Assembly: GCF_037102585.1 (NCBI RefSeq)
Contig: NW_027043829.1
Coordinates: 3,100,001-3,164,000, forward strand
Direction: 5' to 3'
Length of the DNA: 64,000 bases
From: Saccharomycopsis crataegensis
Taxonomy: Eukaryota; Ascomycota; Saccharomycetes; Ascoideales; Saccharomycopsidaceae
Within the stretch, counting starts at the first letter, position 1, and each line of letters opens with the position of its first letter. Below are positions 32,295-43,827 of the stretch, one piece after another. The notes under the pieces are model-generated. The model was not told where the DNA came from. It worked only from the letters and a program-made list of their open reading frames with translations, and did not search any database. Made by a program: the position numbers and the translations under genes.

Positions 32295-33534
32295 AACTTT
32301 TTCCCAACGTAAATACTCCTCAACCGTTAAGTCATCTTTTTTCATGATTTCCTGAATGTTAAGGAACAACACTGCAACAGAATACATTACTGAGACCGGC
32401 TTTAAAAGAACTTTGATTTTGTGGTGGTACTTAAAGTGAGAAAATTGCTGATTCTGTCGGGTAAACTTGTTTTCAATTCTAACCTTAATCCCACTCATCT
32501 CTTTATTGTGCCTCATTAAATTCGCTTTTCTACCTTCAATTTGTCTCTCCGACTCATGGGGATAATAAATATAGCGAGCATTTGCCAATTTGCGTTCTTG
32601 AAAATGGCGTCTTGATTACCGAGGAGTCACAATACGCAGCGTCTGCGTAAACCATGGTACCAGGGTAGAAATCCTTTATTTTTTCGTCCATGTTACTCAT
32701 TTTTTAAAATGTCTGAGATCATGGACCAGACCGGCTACCGGACCTTCAAGGCCGTAAATAATATTATCAGTTCCAAGGAGCACCTGATTCAAACAATAGT
32801 TGTTTTTATGGCCGTTGTTTGAAGGTTTGGCATTTTTTTTTTTAGTAGGATCGCGGATCTGGACCACGGTTCCATACAAGAAAAAACACAAATCAGAATA
32901 ATAATGATACAGCTGCAAATCCTGGCCTTCTTTTTTGAGAACTCTTTTTCTTTCTTCATCAATTTTATAACTATTAACATTCAATAAGTACCCCAATGTA
33001 TCACTAATGTACAAGGCCAAATGTTTCACATCAGTACTGATGGCTGACATTGATTTACCAAATTTAACTGAGAGATCATAAAATCGATTTGGAATCGCTA
33101 ATCTCGTAAGCAACATCGCCAAAGCCTCGGGACCTTGCGCTGATATACCGTAGGCACGTCTCACAGAATCATCAAGGTGAAGGAGATCTACCAAGTAGTA
33201 GATACCTTCCTTTGTGAATCATGTCTCTCTGATACAACGTGGATCATCCCACATTTCGATATCAACCTTGAACGGAGAATGACGCCATTGTTTGACAAAG
33301 GCTCTGTTCACCATTCGCTTCTCCATAGCCGAAACCCTTTCCCTTCTTCTTTCCTTCATTCGTGTTTGCATTTTTCTCTGTAATTTTTTTTTCAACAAAT
33401 TCTAAAGTACCAGTGATAAGAATTATAGTAATGGTTTTTTTCAAGGCTCTCTTTTTATTGGCGGGGCCCATGTCAACCAAGATGCTTGTGGATGTATTAT
33501 GGGTAATGACGTATATAGCGGTTTGCAAAACCAA
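32295..33534 (-). pseudogene. Decayed PIF/Harbinger-type transposase
   Basis: DDE-type DNA transposase of the HARBI1/DDE_4 class, no longer open. The largest piece (32697-33194) has an N-terminal helical part (SVKFGKSMSAISTDVKHLALYI) and the catalytic half: FFLYGTVVQIRDPTK (the usual Asp of the DGT motif is Tyr), NGHKNNYCLNQVLLG and GPVAGLVHDL, which keeps the second Asp. A following stretch reads YADAAY, then in another frame NKEMSGIKVRIENKF (Glu retained) and YSVAVLFLNIQE (32292-32588). A stop at about 33225 separates the piece from an N-terminal segment beginning near 33534. At least three interruptions. No terminal repeats or second Myb-like ORF were found. Confidence 0.65.
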
Positions 33535-33540
33535 AAAAAA

Positions 33541-34705
33541 AATTCATTCGTTACTACTTTAAAAACTAAAGAGGGAGGTTTAGCATTTATATTATTCTGC
33601 TAGTAAAGCGACTGGAAATATGTAGATAATGTCGTGGGTCGTCAGGCTTTAGCACCGCCTATTCCTCACAGTCAGTATGTTTACTGTCAACAAATACTTG
33701 ATGTTGAAAAATAAACAAAGTGTTCTTAGACGAGATGCATGCATGAAGGTTAGTAGTAGCAGTGCTGTTTGCTGAAAGTTTGACGATTATTTCACCGATA
33801 ATATAATATAATATAATATAATATAGTATTGTCATTGCGTATTAATTTCTCAACTATATTTTATCATTCCGTAATTTCTCATTTTTTTCATTCGTTGTTA
33901 GAATAAATGAATTCATACTCCCACTTAATGATGTTGGCTAAAATTCATCATCATGGTGAAGGATCAAGTACAATAAATCATTCATCAAAATAGATAGTCC
34001 ACAACGTTTGAATCAATTTTGCTTTTTATTTATTAAAAACGAATAAAGAAAACATCAACAAGAATGGAAATTTTTTCAACAAAAAAAAAAAAAAAAAAGA
34101 AAAAACATTACAAAAGCTTGAATATTAAATATAAACGTTAAAAGAAATTCAAAAAAAAAACCATAAAGTATAGAAAACTTTCTAAAGATTTGAGATGTCA
34201 AAAAAAAAAAGTTTGTTCTTCTTCTTTTTTTTTTTCCATTTCCGAGCAAATAATATCAAGAAATCAAAGAAAATGAGATAAATTTCAGAAAAAAAAACAC
34301 AAAATAAGACAAAAACTAAAGGTATAAGAAAATAATCAAATAAAAAATATAATCAATAAGTTGACAATAAAAGGTCAACACAAAATACTGTTTTGCGTAG
34401 CAGCCAACAATAAAAAAAAACAACTAACCAAGCTGAGAAAAGATTATCAAAACAACACTAAAAATCTATTCCATAAGACAATAACCATTAAAAACCATAA
34501 TCGTAACCAAAAAGATAATAACCCACATGTATAAAAAACCGTTAAACCGTGAGACGCAGACCTAGAACAAAAAAACCAAAGACCAAAAAAGCAATAATAA
34601 CCCAAGAAACAAGCCCAATAACCGTGAAAAAGACAAATATTAATACCTGAAAGAAATAGGAAAAAATCATCAACATAATAAACTAAATAAAAGGTAATGA
34701 GAAAA
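33541..34705. other. Intergenic region 3' of STB3
   Basis: A- and T-rich with an ATAATAT pentamer-type repeat (33799-33826) and several poly-A runs (34080-34100, 34201-34210). A 95-codon minus frame (34447-34734) is low-complexity and not supported. Confidence 0.4.
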
Positions 34706-36421
34706 TTATACAGATCCCAAATTAACCAAAGCATAAACTGCAGCTTCTTCTCTAAAATCGAGATTTTTCTTTTTCATATGAGCTCCATTTTCTTCAACAC
34801 CACCACCACCATTACTACTACTAATACTGCCTTTAGTGTTTTCGCTACTCGACCCTTCAATTGTCGTGACGGTATGAGCGACTCTATTTGCCCCCATGGA
34901 AGCCCAATCTTCTTCATCGGTATCAGAATGGTAGCTTGGAGAGGTTGAATTAGAGTTGGTGGTCGACATTGTGGATACCGAAGGTCTGTTGGTAGAACTG
35001 GTGTTTGGAGCAAGCGATGAAGATGGAGAAACAATTGGACTTGAATAATGACCAGCAGAAGTAGGTTGTTGAAGATGAGTGGAAATTGTAATCGGCTGAG
35101 TCCCCGCGTTGGTGATGGAACTGGAAGGACTCATCAACAAAGGAGAATTGGTAGCATTAGTAATACTGCTGATACTGATTCTTTTTGAAGTGTTACTGCT
35201 TGGAGATTTGCCTCTAATAAATGATTCGTTGAATGACTGACGTCTGCCATTTCTGAATTTCATTAATTCATCCAAATTTTCCCCATTCTCGTAGGTCATT
35301 TCCAAAGAGCTTGAGCCGTTATTGCCATTGAAAGATCCTAATCTACTTCTAACTTTTGGTTTAGAAACCCCTTTGGCACTGGCATGATGACTGAACAGTG
35401 GTCTATTATGACGGATAAATGGCCCCGCCGAGGCATTACCTAACGGAGAAGTAGAATAAATGACTTGCGAGTGACTTCTTGGTTGAATAGCTCCTGGTAA
35501 CATTGGTTTAATTTCGTGATATTGGAATTTATTATTCAACCCGTCTTCTTCATCGTCACTGCTGAAAACACCATTTTCTTCTTCATCAGAACTTGACATG
35601 ATTGCGTCGTCATTAGCGGTGGCTGAATTACTAGATTTCAAAAGCTTTTTTGGGTTGTGGAAACTGGAGCGTGGAGATTGTGGTAAACTTGTGGCATGCA
35701 CGTCGTTTGATTGGTTAGTGATCGATTCACGACGTTTCGACCAACCAAATGCTTCGGAAGGTTTTTTGATACTTGGAGGAGAAGAGCTTTTGGTCAAGTC
35801 TCTTCTTGGTGAAGAGGAGTCACGTAAATCTTGAATTTTGTCGAGTTCATCCTCGGCACCTTCATCGTTATCGATAATTTTGTGTGTACTGTTGGGACCC
35901 CCCATTTGTAATTGACGTTGTTTGACGGCTTCGGAGCCAATTTTTTTAGCAGCCCACTGGCCCCAGCCGACTTTTTCAAAAATACAGCCGGTTATTGGGT
36001 CACCGGAATCCAAGGCAGCGATAATTAATCTTCGTTGTTTTGACAAGGATAAATGGGCAAACCCTGGGATCAAGTTGGCCAAATGTGAGGTTAAATGACG
36101 GATTGCTAAAGGACCTTGGGTCAATAATAAGTTGGCTAATTTGTCGGGGGTTACGGCAGAAGCAGCGGCAATGCCGGCAGGAGAAGAGGTTGATAGTTGG
36201 CCGTTAGGTCTGGCACCATTTTCGTCATAGTCGTCAATATGGATCGAGTGCTGGCGGGGATGGTGTAAGTCTGGGGGGTTGCTTGAAGGCAATTTTGGTT
36301 GGTTGTGTTGTTGTTGTTGTATTGACATGGTTTGTTGTTGTTGTTGTTGTTGTTGGTTATTGATATTGGTTTGATTGTTGTATATTCTACTTGATAAAAT
36401 CGCAATGTTTTGGTTGGACAT
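34706..36421 (-). CDS. STB3: Stb3-like RRPE-binding regulator
   Basis: Sin3-binding transcription factor that recognises the ribosomal RNA processing element and represses growth genes in low glucose/TOR. 571 aa. After a Gln-rich N-terminus the conserved Stb3 domain lies at about 89-160: VTPDKLANLLLTQGPLAIRH, HLSLSKQRRLI, FEKVGWGQWAAK. The rest is Ser-rich, with acidic patches and several RRESI- and RHNRPLFS-type phospho-site-like motifs, and a short C-terminal helix (EEAAVYALVNLGSV). GTT/GCC-type tracts encode the poly-Gln. The start at 36421 is the first ATG of the frame. Confidence 0.9.
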   Translation of the reverse strand: MSNQNIAILSSRIYNNQTNINNQQQQQQQQTMSIQQQQHNQPKLPSSNPPDLHHPRQHSIHIDDYDENGARPNGQLSTSSPAGIAAASAVTPDKLANLLLTQGPLAIRHLTSHLANLIPGFAHLSLSKQRRLIIAALDSGDPITGCIFEKVGWGQWAAKKIGSEAVKQRQLQMGGPNSTHKIIDNDEGAEDELDKIQDLRDSSSPRRDLTKSSSPPSIKKPSEAFGWSKRRESITNQSNDVHATSLPQSPRSSFHNPKKLLKSSNSATANDDAIMSSSDEEENGVFSSDDEEDGLNNKFQYHEIKPMLPGAIQPRSHSQVIYSTSPLGNASAGPFIRHNRPLFSHHASAKGVSKPKVRSRLGSFNGNNGSSSLEMTYENGENLDELMKFRNGRRQSFNESFIRGKSPSSNTSKRISISSITNATNSPLLMSPSSSITNAGTQPITISTHLQQPTSAGHYSSPIVSPSSSLAPNTSSTNRPSVSTMSTTNSNSTSPSYHSDTDEEDWASMGANRVAHTVTTIEGSSSENTKGSISSSNGGGGVEENGAHMKKKNLDFREEAAVYALVNLGSV

Positions 36422-38658
36422 TGATATGACCTTTCTTTGCTTCTTCTTGCTTTCTCTTTTTTTTTGCTTTTTTGTTTTTTTTTGGATAGTTTTTGTATTT
36501 TCGGAAGGTGATTAATTTTGCGATTAAGTAGAGGATAGTTTTGTTAAGTATTGTGTTGAAAAGAAAAGTTTGGCAAAGATGGTGAAATTTGTGAAATTTT
36601 AAAAAGGGGGGGAGGGGAGGAACAAAATTTCAGTTTTTTTTTTTGTGTCAACTTTTGTTGTCAAAAAAAAAAGGTTATGAGGCACGTCGTTAGTGCCTGG
36701 CAAATGTATAATGGGAATATCAAAATATCTTGTTTGAAGAGGATTATTTGTGGTAGTTGGCAAACAAGAATTGGTGGTGGTAGTAGTTGTTGTTGTTTTT
36801 ATTATTATTTTTATAAGTATTAGAATTATTATTATTATTATTATTATTGATTTGCAAGGATGAGAGTGGGTGAGTGAGGGATTAGGTGGCAATTTAAGGA
36901 TACCGATGTTTTTTTGACAGTGTGAAGTAGCCAGGGCCGTATATATATATGTATATATATATTTTGTAGCGAAGAAAGAGCCGGGGAGAACAGTTATAGA
37001 AATACTCTCAGAAGACCAGGAAAAGAACCGTGTAAGAAACTGGATCGATTATATATCACAACGATGGCCAGAGAGAGAGAGGAGATGATCATCGTCGTCT
37101 GTCGCTGACGCCTGTCGTTTTGTGCGGTTTTGTTTTTTTTTGCAGCTGATAAGTGCCGATTGTTTCTCATGTCATCATCTTATCTTCTATGATATTATAT
37201 TATTATATTATATTATATTATACTATATCACATCATATCATACTACACTATCCCATCTCATACTATACTATACTATACTATACTACACTACACACTTGGT
37301 ACACCCCACCTGTCTACAATATATCAGCCCTCCCCAACAAAACCAACCAACCACCTGAGGATCGCCATTCTAAGACAACGCTAAAAACCTTGCCAGAATA
37401 TTAATAATAATAATGCCTTTCGTCCTCTCGGTGGTATCATATGAACTAATCAGAAAATAAGCCTATTCTCGCCATTGATTGTCTTTTCCATCATCATCAC
37501 CACCACCACCAACTCTTCTAATAATAATAATAATAATAATATTTATAATATATTTTATTTTGTTTGGAATAAAATATCAGCTTTAAACCAAACCATAGAG
37601 TTCAATATTCCTACCATAATAACCACATAATAATAATAATAATAATGATAATCCTCTCCCATTCCCTCTTAAAACCATCAGGATCTCTCCTCCCAAGTCA
37701 AAAAAAATTATACCAGGAATAAAAGAAAAAAAAAAAAAAGAAAAAGAGAAATGTGGTACTTCCCGACTAAAGTACAAAGCTGCATTAATTATGGTTATAA
37801 TCTAAATTACCCACAACACAATACCAATCAATCGGATCATCTCAAAAAGGTGGTCTGGTCTGGTCTGTCAAATCGTATTATAATTATTCATCCACACACT
37901 AAAATTAAAAGCGATCATTCCTGTTTCACTTTCTTTTTTTCTTTTTTTTTTTTTGATTGAAAATACTGTCAAAATTTAAATTAACAGAGTGTCATCCATT
38001 CGTCTGTCTGTCTGTCTAATTTTCCATTTAGTCGAGAGAGAGAGAGAGAGACAAAGAGACAAAGAGACAAAGAGAAAGATAGAGGTAATGGCAATTACCA
38101 TTTTGTAGACATCATCATTAGGGAAAAAAAATACGAATAAGGAGACTGAATGGTTAGTCCATTTGATATGCCTTCCACATCAATGATTATCTCATCCAAT
38201 AAAAAAAAAAGCTTAATAAAACAATAGGTATTTCATTTATTTAATTATGATTGCCGAGTCAATTTTTCATTTCCATCGACGGTGATCCAAAATATCGGAT
38301 GATACGAATTTATTGAATTCATTTCCAATCATCCCCGTGTATTCCATTTTTTTTTTTTTTTGTATTTTTAGTGGTCAATCAAAATTGATGCAAATATTTA
38401 CATGTCTATTTGGTTACTGCATATATTCAATAACAAGTATATATTCTATAAGACGAATTAAAGAATTCTCTCCTTATGGTTATCTTCCGAAGACTCCGTA
38501 GATCCCATTTTTTTTTTTTTTCTAATCTCATCAAATGCCTCTATAAAATGGAATAATTAAAATTTTTAGAAAAAAAATATATAAAGGAGATTATTAAAAT
38601 ATACGACCAAACAACAAAAAAAAATATATTCAAAAGAAAAAAAATCTCCAACCATTTT
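36422..38658. other. Long STB3 promoter and CAK1 3' region
   Basis: About 2.2 kb without a supported gene. Microsatellites: (TTA)n at 36823-36846, TATTA/ATACT tandem units at 37193-37290, (TAA)n near 37519-37540 and 37628-37645, (GA)n at 38034-38050. A long upstream region fits a heavily regulated STB3. Confidence 0.4.
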
Positions 38659-39834
38659 TCAAAATCCAGACCTTGTAAATTCCTCCAACGCCTTCTCAGC
38701 AGTGATTCGCTTATTGGCATCATACTCCATCATCTGATTGAATACCTTCTCAAACCACGAAAACCCCTCTTCACCTTGTAATTTTGGTAGTACTTCGTCA
38801 ATTTCTTTCTTTTCATATTTTGTGAAATTAAAATTCCTAAAGATATCAATCTCTTGCACCCTAGGCCAGCAATGTTCGTCAGGAGTTCCAAACGTTTGGA
38901 AAATCGATTGCAATAAAGCAATGTCACTGAAATTCCCCGATTTGTTCAACACCGGTAAACAATCCTTACTTAACAATTGACTAACAATGATTCCAAGAGA
39001 CCAAATATCCAATTCTGTCCCATAGTCGGTGATTCCCAACACCACTTCAGGGGGCTTGAATACTCCAGAACTGATTTGGGTGAATTTATGACCCGCATCA
39101 GGTTCGGCCGATCTAGTGAAATCCAACTCTTTGCAAAGTTCCACCAACGATTCCTGGCGCTTTATTTGATGCTTATCCATATACGAAATCCCAAAATCCG
39201 TAATTGCCACCTGCACCTCATCCTCATCATCATCATCAACGGAGATTAAAATATTTTCTGGTTTAATATCTCTATGGATAATCCCATTGTCATGAATGAA
39301 GTTTAACCCTTGGAGGATTTGTTTGATGATATTCATTGCCTTGCGGATATCAAGTTTATTGATTCTCTGGTACCGTGGGGCGACAGCAGAAGCTTGACCA
39401 TAATCATCATCGGTGTAGAAATATTCATCAATGGGGTCCAATGGCGCTTCCTGATTATCCGTTGATAACAATGCGGTGAAATTGGTTCTCATCCGAGAGT
39501 TTTTGCGGACATAATCCAACAATGTGAATTGGTAGTAAGGAAGCACGAGGATCTGGTCGTCGTATTTTTTATATTCGTCTATCAACAACGCGACATTATT
39601 ATTATTATTATTATTACTGGCATGGTCACAATGATTGAGGACCGATTTCAAGTACTTGAGAATAGATAGCTCCACGGTGATAGAATGTGGCGGGACGTTG
39701 TAATCGTCGGTGTCGACAATCTTGAGGGCACAAATAGCGTCAGATGGCCCGACGCAGCGGTAGATATTTGAGAAACGACCGCCACCGATTCGTACGCGGG
39801 AATGGTATAATTGATCTTTTCCAACCATTGACAT
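38659..39834 (-). CDS. CAK1: CDK-activating kinase Cak1-like
   Basis: Ser/Thr kinase, probably monomeric CAK that phosphorylates the T-loop of Cdc28-type CDKs. 391 aa. Glycine loop I16-GGGRFS, Lys K38 (ALKIV), Glu E55, H187-R-D189-I-K-P-E-N194, D213-F-G, then SGVFKPPEVVLG and DIWSLGIIVSQLL. The GVFKPPEVVLGITDYG phrase matches what I know of Cak1. Unlike Saccharomyces Cak1, a glycine-rich loop is present. Insertions: poly-Asn (about 74-80, from an ATT repeat) and an acidic loop (about 133-150). A second start codon follows two codons in (MVGK). It could instead be a Cak1/Kin28-type relative, but CAK1 is most likely. Confidence 0.75.
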   Translation of the reverse strand: MSMVGKDQLYHSRVRIGGGRFSNIYRCVGPSDAICALKIVDTDDYNVPPHSITVELSILKYLKSVLNHCDHASNNNNNNNVALLIDEYKKYDDQILVLPYYQFTLLDYVRKNSRMRTNFTALLSTDNQEAPLDPIDEYFYTDDDYGQASAVAPRYQRINKLDIRKAMNIIKQILQGLNFIHDNGIIHRDIKPENILISVDDDDEDEVQVAITDFGISYMDKHQIKRQESLVELCKELDFTRSAEPDAGHKFTQISSGVFKPPEVVLGITDYGTELDIWSLGIIVSQLLSKDCLPVLNKSGNFSDIALLQSIFQTFGTPDEHCWPRVQEIDIFRNFNFTKYEKKEIDEVLPKLQGEEGFSWFEKVFNQMMEYDANKRITAEKALEEFTRSGF

Positions 39835-42009
39835 ATTTTGTTTTTTTATATCTTATTAATTGATCAATTTTTGTTCTAGATATTGATAATGATTGAGTGG
39901 GGATATGTTTTATTATTGCTGTTTTGGTAATTTTTTTGTTTTCGGTGATGGTAGCGGGGCACATAATAATGAGTAATAGATGTGAGAGAGAGAGAGAGAG
40001 AGATGATGATGATGATGATGAGACGTGAGGGATTGTGTCGAACTCAGTGGGGATAGTAGCAGTTGTTTTGGTAATAAATGTTATTAATATTATTAATATT
40101 TGATTGGTGATCATCACCCCGAATGATAATTGGCTAGCATCAACCACATTGATATAGTATTAGAGTTGAAGTGAGTGGCAATTAGTGACCTCATTTGCCA
40201 TCAATGTTTGAAGGGACAACAACAACAACAACAACAACAACAGAAGGAAGAAGAAGAAGATGAAGAAGAAGAAGAAGAAGGCTCATGCAGGATAACGTAC
40301 CCCACACACCGCAAGATGTCATGTGAGCGGGAATCATCGCCATCAATTGTTGTTGTGTTGGCGGTTAAGATGATCTGTCTTCTGTCTTCTGTCTCTTATA
40401 CTTTTACTTACCCCTCAATCAATTTACAAGCGCTTCCCCTCCCACACCCACCCTTTTAAACAAAGGATCCCCTACTATATATATATATATACATATATAT
40501 ACTATCATTCATCTTCAAATCAGAACATACCCAATATTGAAAAATACCTCATTCATCTGAACAACACGGATAATAAGGAACACAGATTTTCAGGGTCTTT
40601 TTCTTTTTCTTTTTCTTTTTCTTTTTTTTTTTTTCCATCATGCTCAGTTAATTAGTTTACCTCGAGATTATTGTTGTGGTAATTGTCCAGAGATTAAAAG
40701 GGGCGCCTTCTTAATTACAGTATTCCAGCAACAAACATCAATAATAACACATCCAAAGAGCATTCTGTCCACAGAACGAAAAAAAAAAGGTAGACTTGGA
40801 TGAATGAGGAAATGTAAGGAAAGACGAGGATTTACCAGAATACCTACCCTTTGATACCAATGACCATTACAATAATAATAATCATCGCATAGATTATTAT
40901 CATGAGATAACCATTTATAATCGGGTGATAAAAGGTGAAAAACTCCGCACAATAAAAAATTTTCTTTTCTTTTTGGCATGTATGATCCCACGGGACGGGT
41001 GCATGTATATATGCATCTATCTATCTATCTATCTTTCCACCGCAATCTTTCAAACAATAATGATAACAGTGATGATAATAATAACATGGTAGTACAATAG
41101 AGCATAACAATACCTGGGGTCGATACGCGAAGTGTCTCCTCCTTCCTCCTTCGAACAACATGGAGAGGCATTGCTCTATGCCAGCCAGGATTGTCACCCA
41201 CGCACTACTGCCAGTTTACGTTTGACAGCTTATTCACTGGAAATTATCATATTTTTAAGCGAATGCGGGGTTTTTAGCGGCATTATGAAAATTATTATTT
41301 GGTACACTGTGCCATTTTTTGCAAGGATACATACCACCACCAGCAAATAAACCTCAAAAGTATAGGATGCTCCAACCAACACTAGCATAGCACACAGGGG
41401 TTGAGTGATATTATACTATATTGTGTGTGTGTGTGTGTGTGGGTGTGGTTGCTCCACTGATATCTGCGGGTGGGTTTTTGTGTGTGTTTGTTGGGCTGTT
41501 ACTTATGCTTGGACGGTAATTGCTGTGTGGGGAGCAGGGTGTATTTATTATAGTTTATTCTGTGATGTATGTTATTTGGGGATGGCTGATGTTGATTGTT
41601 GGTCATTGGGTGTAGATAACAAAATTAATAATTATAATATTATAAAATAATACAATATAATACAACATAATATGATATAATACAACACCAAACAAAATGA
41701 AATGGAAAACAGCAACAGAAAAAAAAAGAAGAAAAACGCACTGCCGCATGCCGCTGCAGCACTCTGCCTCCCACCAACCCACCGGGCACAGCAAACCTTA
41801 AATCGAGTTTTTTTTTTTTGTGCTTGTTTTATAAAAGCGCACCTCTTTGTCCTCACCATCCATCCCTTATCGTCACCTTTTTTTTTTCAACCGTATCTTC
41901 CAGAACAAACAGTATATATAAATATCGATATATTAATTTATTCGTATATTATATATATTACATTACACATCACACAATATATTACACCCATCTGATATGC
42001 CCATCTGCC
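39835..42009. other. Divergent promoter region CAK1-GAC1
   Basis: 2.2 kb with microsatellites (CAA)n 40217-40240 followed by (GAA)n to 40281, (TTTTTC)n 40600-40626, CTAT units 41018-41034, (GT)n 41421-41440 and ATAATAC units. The GAC1-like frame is open back to 41818, but the 41818-42009 part is leader-like. No RNA gene recognised. Confidence 0.4.
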
Positions 42010-43827
42010 ATGACTACCTCCGCTAACCACCCGTATTATCTCCCTCCAATATCTCTGAAAGATAACACCCCTTCATGTCAAACAAGCAACCCAAATACCT
42101 TCCCCATCACAAACCCTTCCTCCTCCTCCTCCTCCCCATCATCCCTCGAAGATAATATTCCTCAATCATACTTCTCTGATGACTGTTGTACCATCATTGG
42201 CAACTCTTGCTCGTCTTCCACTAGCTCTTCCCCCGGAGACTCCAGCCCTTCCAATGAGTCTTGCTTGTCTTCGTACTCCTCTTGTTCCTCATTAGATTCC
42301 CACGACGACGACCTCATATCTTCTTCATCTTCTTTTCCTAAAATCCTTGCCAACGACAAACAATCCTTATCCAACAAGAACAACAACAAATTACTCTCAC
42401 GTTTGATCAATAATGGCCATAACCATAGTGATTTATCCAACAACTCTTCCGACTCATTATCAACATTCATCCTCAGTGACCCACCATCGCAACAACCAGC
42501 CCCATCCGATTTGAAAATTGAAACCTCTAACCACGATCCGCTTCCCCCATCATCAACTACCAACAGTTTACCAATCTCTCCTACCAAAAAATTAAAACCA
42601 TCGCTAAAATTATCAAGCAGTAATTTACCATCATCCTCCACTCTCCGGAAAAATCTCTTGACCAGATCAAATTCCGTCCCCTTGTTCTCATCTTCGAAAA
42701 AAAGCGTCAAATTCCCTGCCAACGATGGTCTTGAGAATATCGTATTCTTCAAAAAAAACGATACCCCCCTCAGTGTCAGTGGAGTGCCATCCAGTGATGA
42801 TGAAGATTACGATGAAGAAAGCGAAGAGTTCTTTGATAATGACTCGTTCAAATCCGAAGATTTCTTCATATCCCACGGCAAGCATCATACCACTAAACAC
42901 TTTACAGATAATGACAAGGTGAACTTCTTGTTGGATCATAACGAGAGTAGCGACGATGAAATGTATCATGTACCATCAGTGTCCGAAAGATATTGGAAAT
43001 TGGTCAGCTCCAACATCAAAGATTTGATCAACAGCTCATCACCCCCTTCGAGAATTGCCAATTTCAATTCTAATGTGCAGGTAGAGAATTTATGCTTGGC
43101 CCCAACAAACTTATTGGTGGGTAATATCTTGGTGAAGAATCTTGCATTTGAAAAAATCGTTGGGATTAAATTGACAATTAATAACTGGTCAAGTTTCCAA
43201 ACTTTGTACGCCCACTACATTGAAAGTTTACACGATAACCAAATCGATCGTTTCCAATTCACCATTGACTTGGACAAATTGGTGGGTAATTCATCGACCA
43301 AGAAATTGAATGTCAAGTTTTGCGGGTTTTACCAGTCCAAAGATCATCAATATTGGGATAATAACGGCAATATGAATTACCAAATCAGATTCTCTAGACA
43401 CGGGTCCTCATCATCATTATCACCTTCTACAGCTCATAAAAATTTCAATCACTCCATCAACCAAATTTCTCGATCCAATATTTCGATGTTGAATGAATTA
43501 TTATCCAATTCCACAAAATCAAAACCTAAAAACCGTGCCAATATCCCTCATCAAGATGATCCGAGAATCCATAGCAGGTACTTCCCAGAAGATAATATTG
43601 ATAATTGGTTCAACCATCAAAGCATTATTCTGCAACCATCGTCATCGTTGAATGATCAAGATTATTTAGGCCAAGGCCTGGGTTTCGAAGGGAAGAGTCA
43701 TAGAAGAGCCTGTTCTTTAGATTTGGATCTTCATAAATATTATCCACAAACCGAAAATTTTGCTTCAATTAATTCTAAAACTTATCGTGATTTGGTTGCC
43801 AACTATTGTTTTTATGAATCGAAATAG
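42010..43827 (+). CDS. GAC1: PP1 glycogen-targeting subunit, Gac1/Pig1-like
   Basis: Regulatory subunit that brings protein phosphatase 1 (Glc7) to glycogen and glycogen synthase. 605 aa from ATG 42010 (MTTSANHPYYLPPISLKDN); the frame has an earlier ATG at 41818, but that stretch looks like leader. Features: Ser/Asp-rich N-terminus, an RVxF-type PP1-docking motif KSVKFP near residue 230 followed by acidic runs (about 265-290), and a CBM21 glycogen-binding domain at about 355-470 with LVGNILVKNLAFEKIV, WSSFQT and QYWDNNGNMNYQI. It could equally be Pig1 or Pig2; the symbol marks the family. Confidence 0.75.
   Translation: MTTSANHPYYLPPISLKDNTPSCQTSNPNTFPITNPSSSSSSPSSLEDNIPQSYFSDDCCTIIGNSCSSSTSSSPGDSSPSNESCLSSYSSCSSLDSHDDDLISSSSSFPKILANDKQSLSNKNNNKLLSRLINNGHNHSDLSNNSSDSLSTFILSDPPSQQPAPSDLKIETSNHDPLPPSSTTNSLPISPTKKLKPSLKLSSSNLPSSSTLRKNLLTRSNSVPLFSSSKKSVKFPANDGLENIVFFKKNDTPLSVSGVPSSDDEDYDEESEEFFDNDSFKSEDFFISHGKHHTTKHFTDNDKVNFLLDHNESSDDEMYHVPSVSERYWKLVSSNIKDLINSSSPPSRIANFNSNVQVENLCLAPTNLLVGNILVKNLAFEKIVGIKLTINNWSSFQTLYAHYIESLHDNQIDRFQFTIDLDKLVGNSSTKKLNVKFCGFYQSKDHQYWDNNGNMNYQIRFSRHGSSSSLSPSTAHKNFNHSINQISRSNISMLNELLSNSTKSKPKNRANIPHQDDPRIHSRYFPEDNIDNWFNHQSIILQPSSSLNDQDYLGQGLGFEGKSHRRACSLDLDLHKYYPQTENFASINSKTYRDLVANYCFYESK

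Noticed and set aside
37122-37404. Open frames rich in Tyr/Ile/His
   Set aside because: Translated TATTA/ATACT tandem repeats.
40175-40459. 94-aa frame with poly-Gln/Glu
   Set aside because: It is a CAA and GAA microsatellite read as protein.
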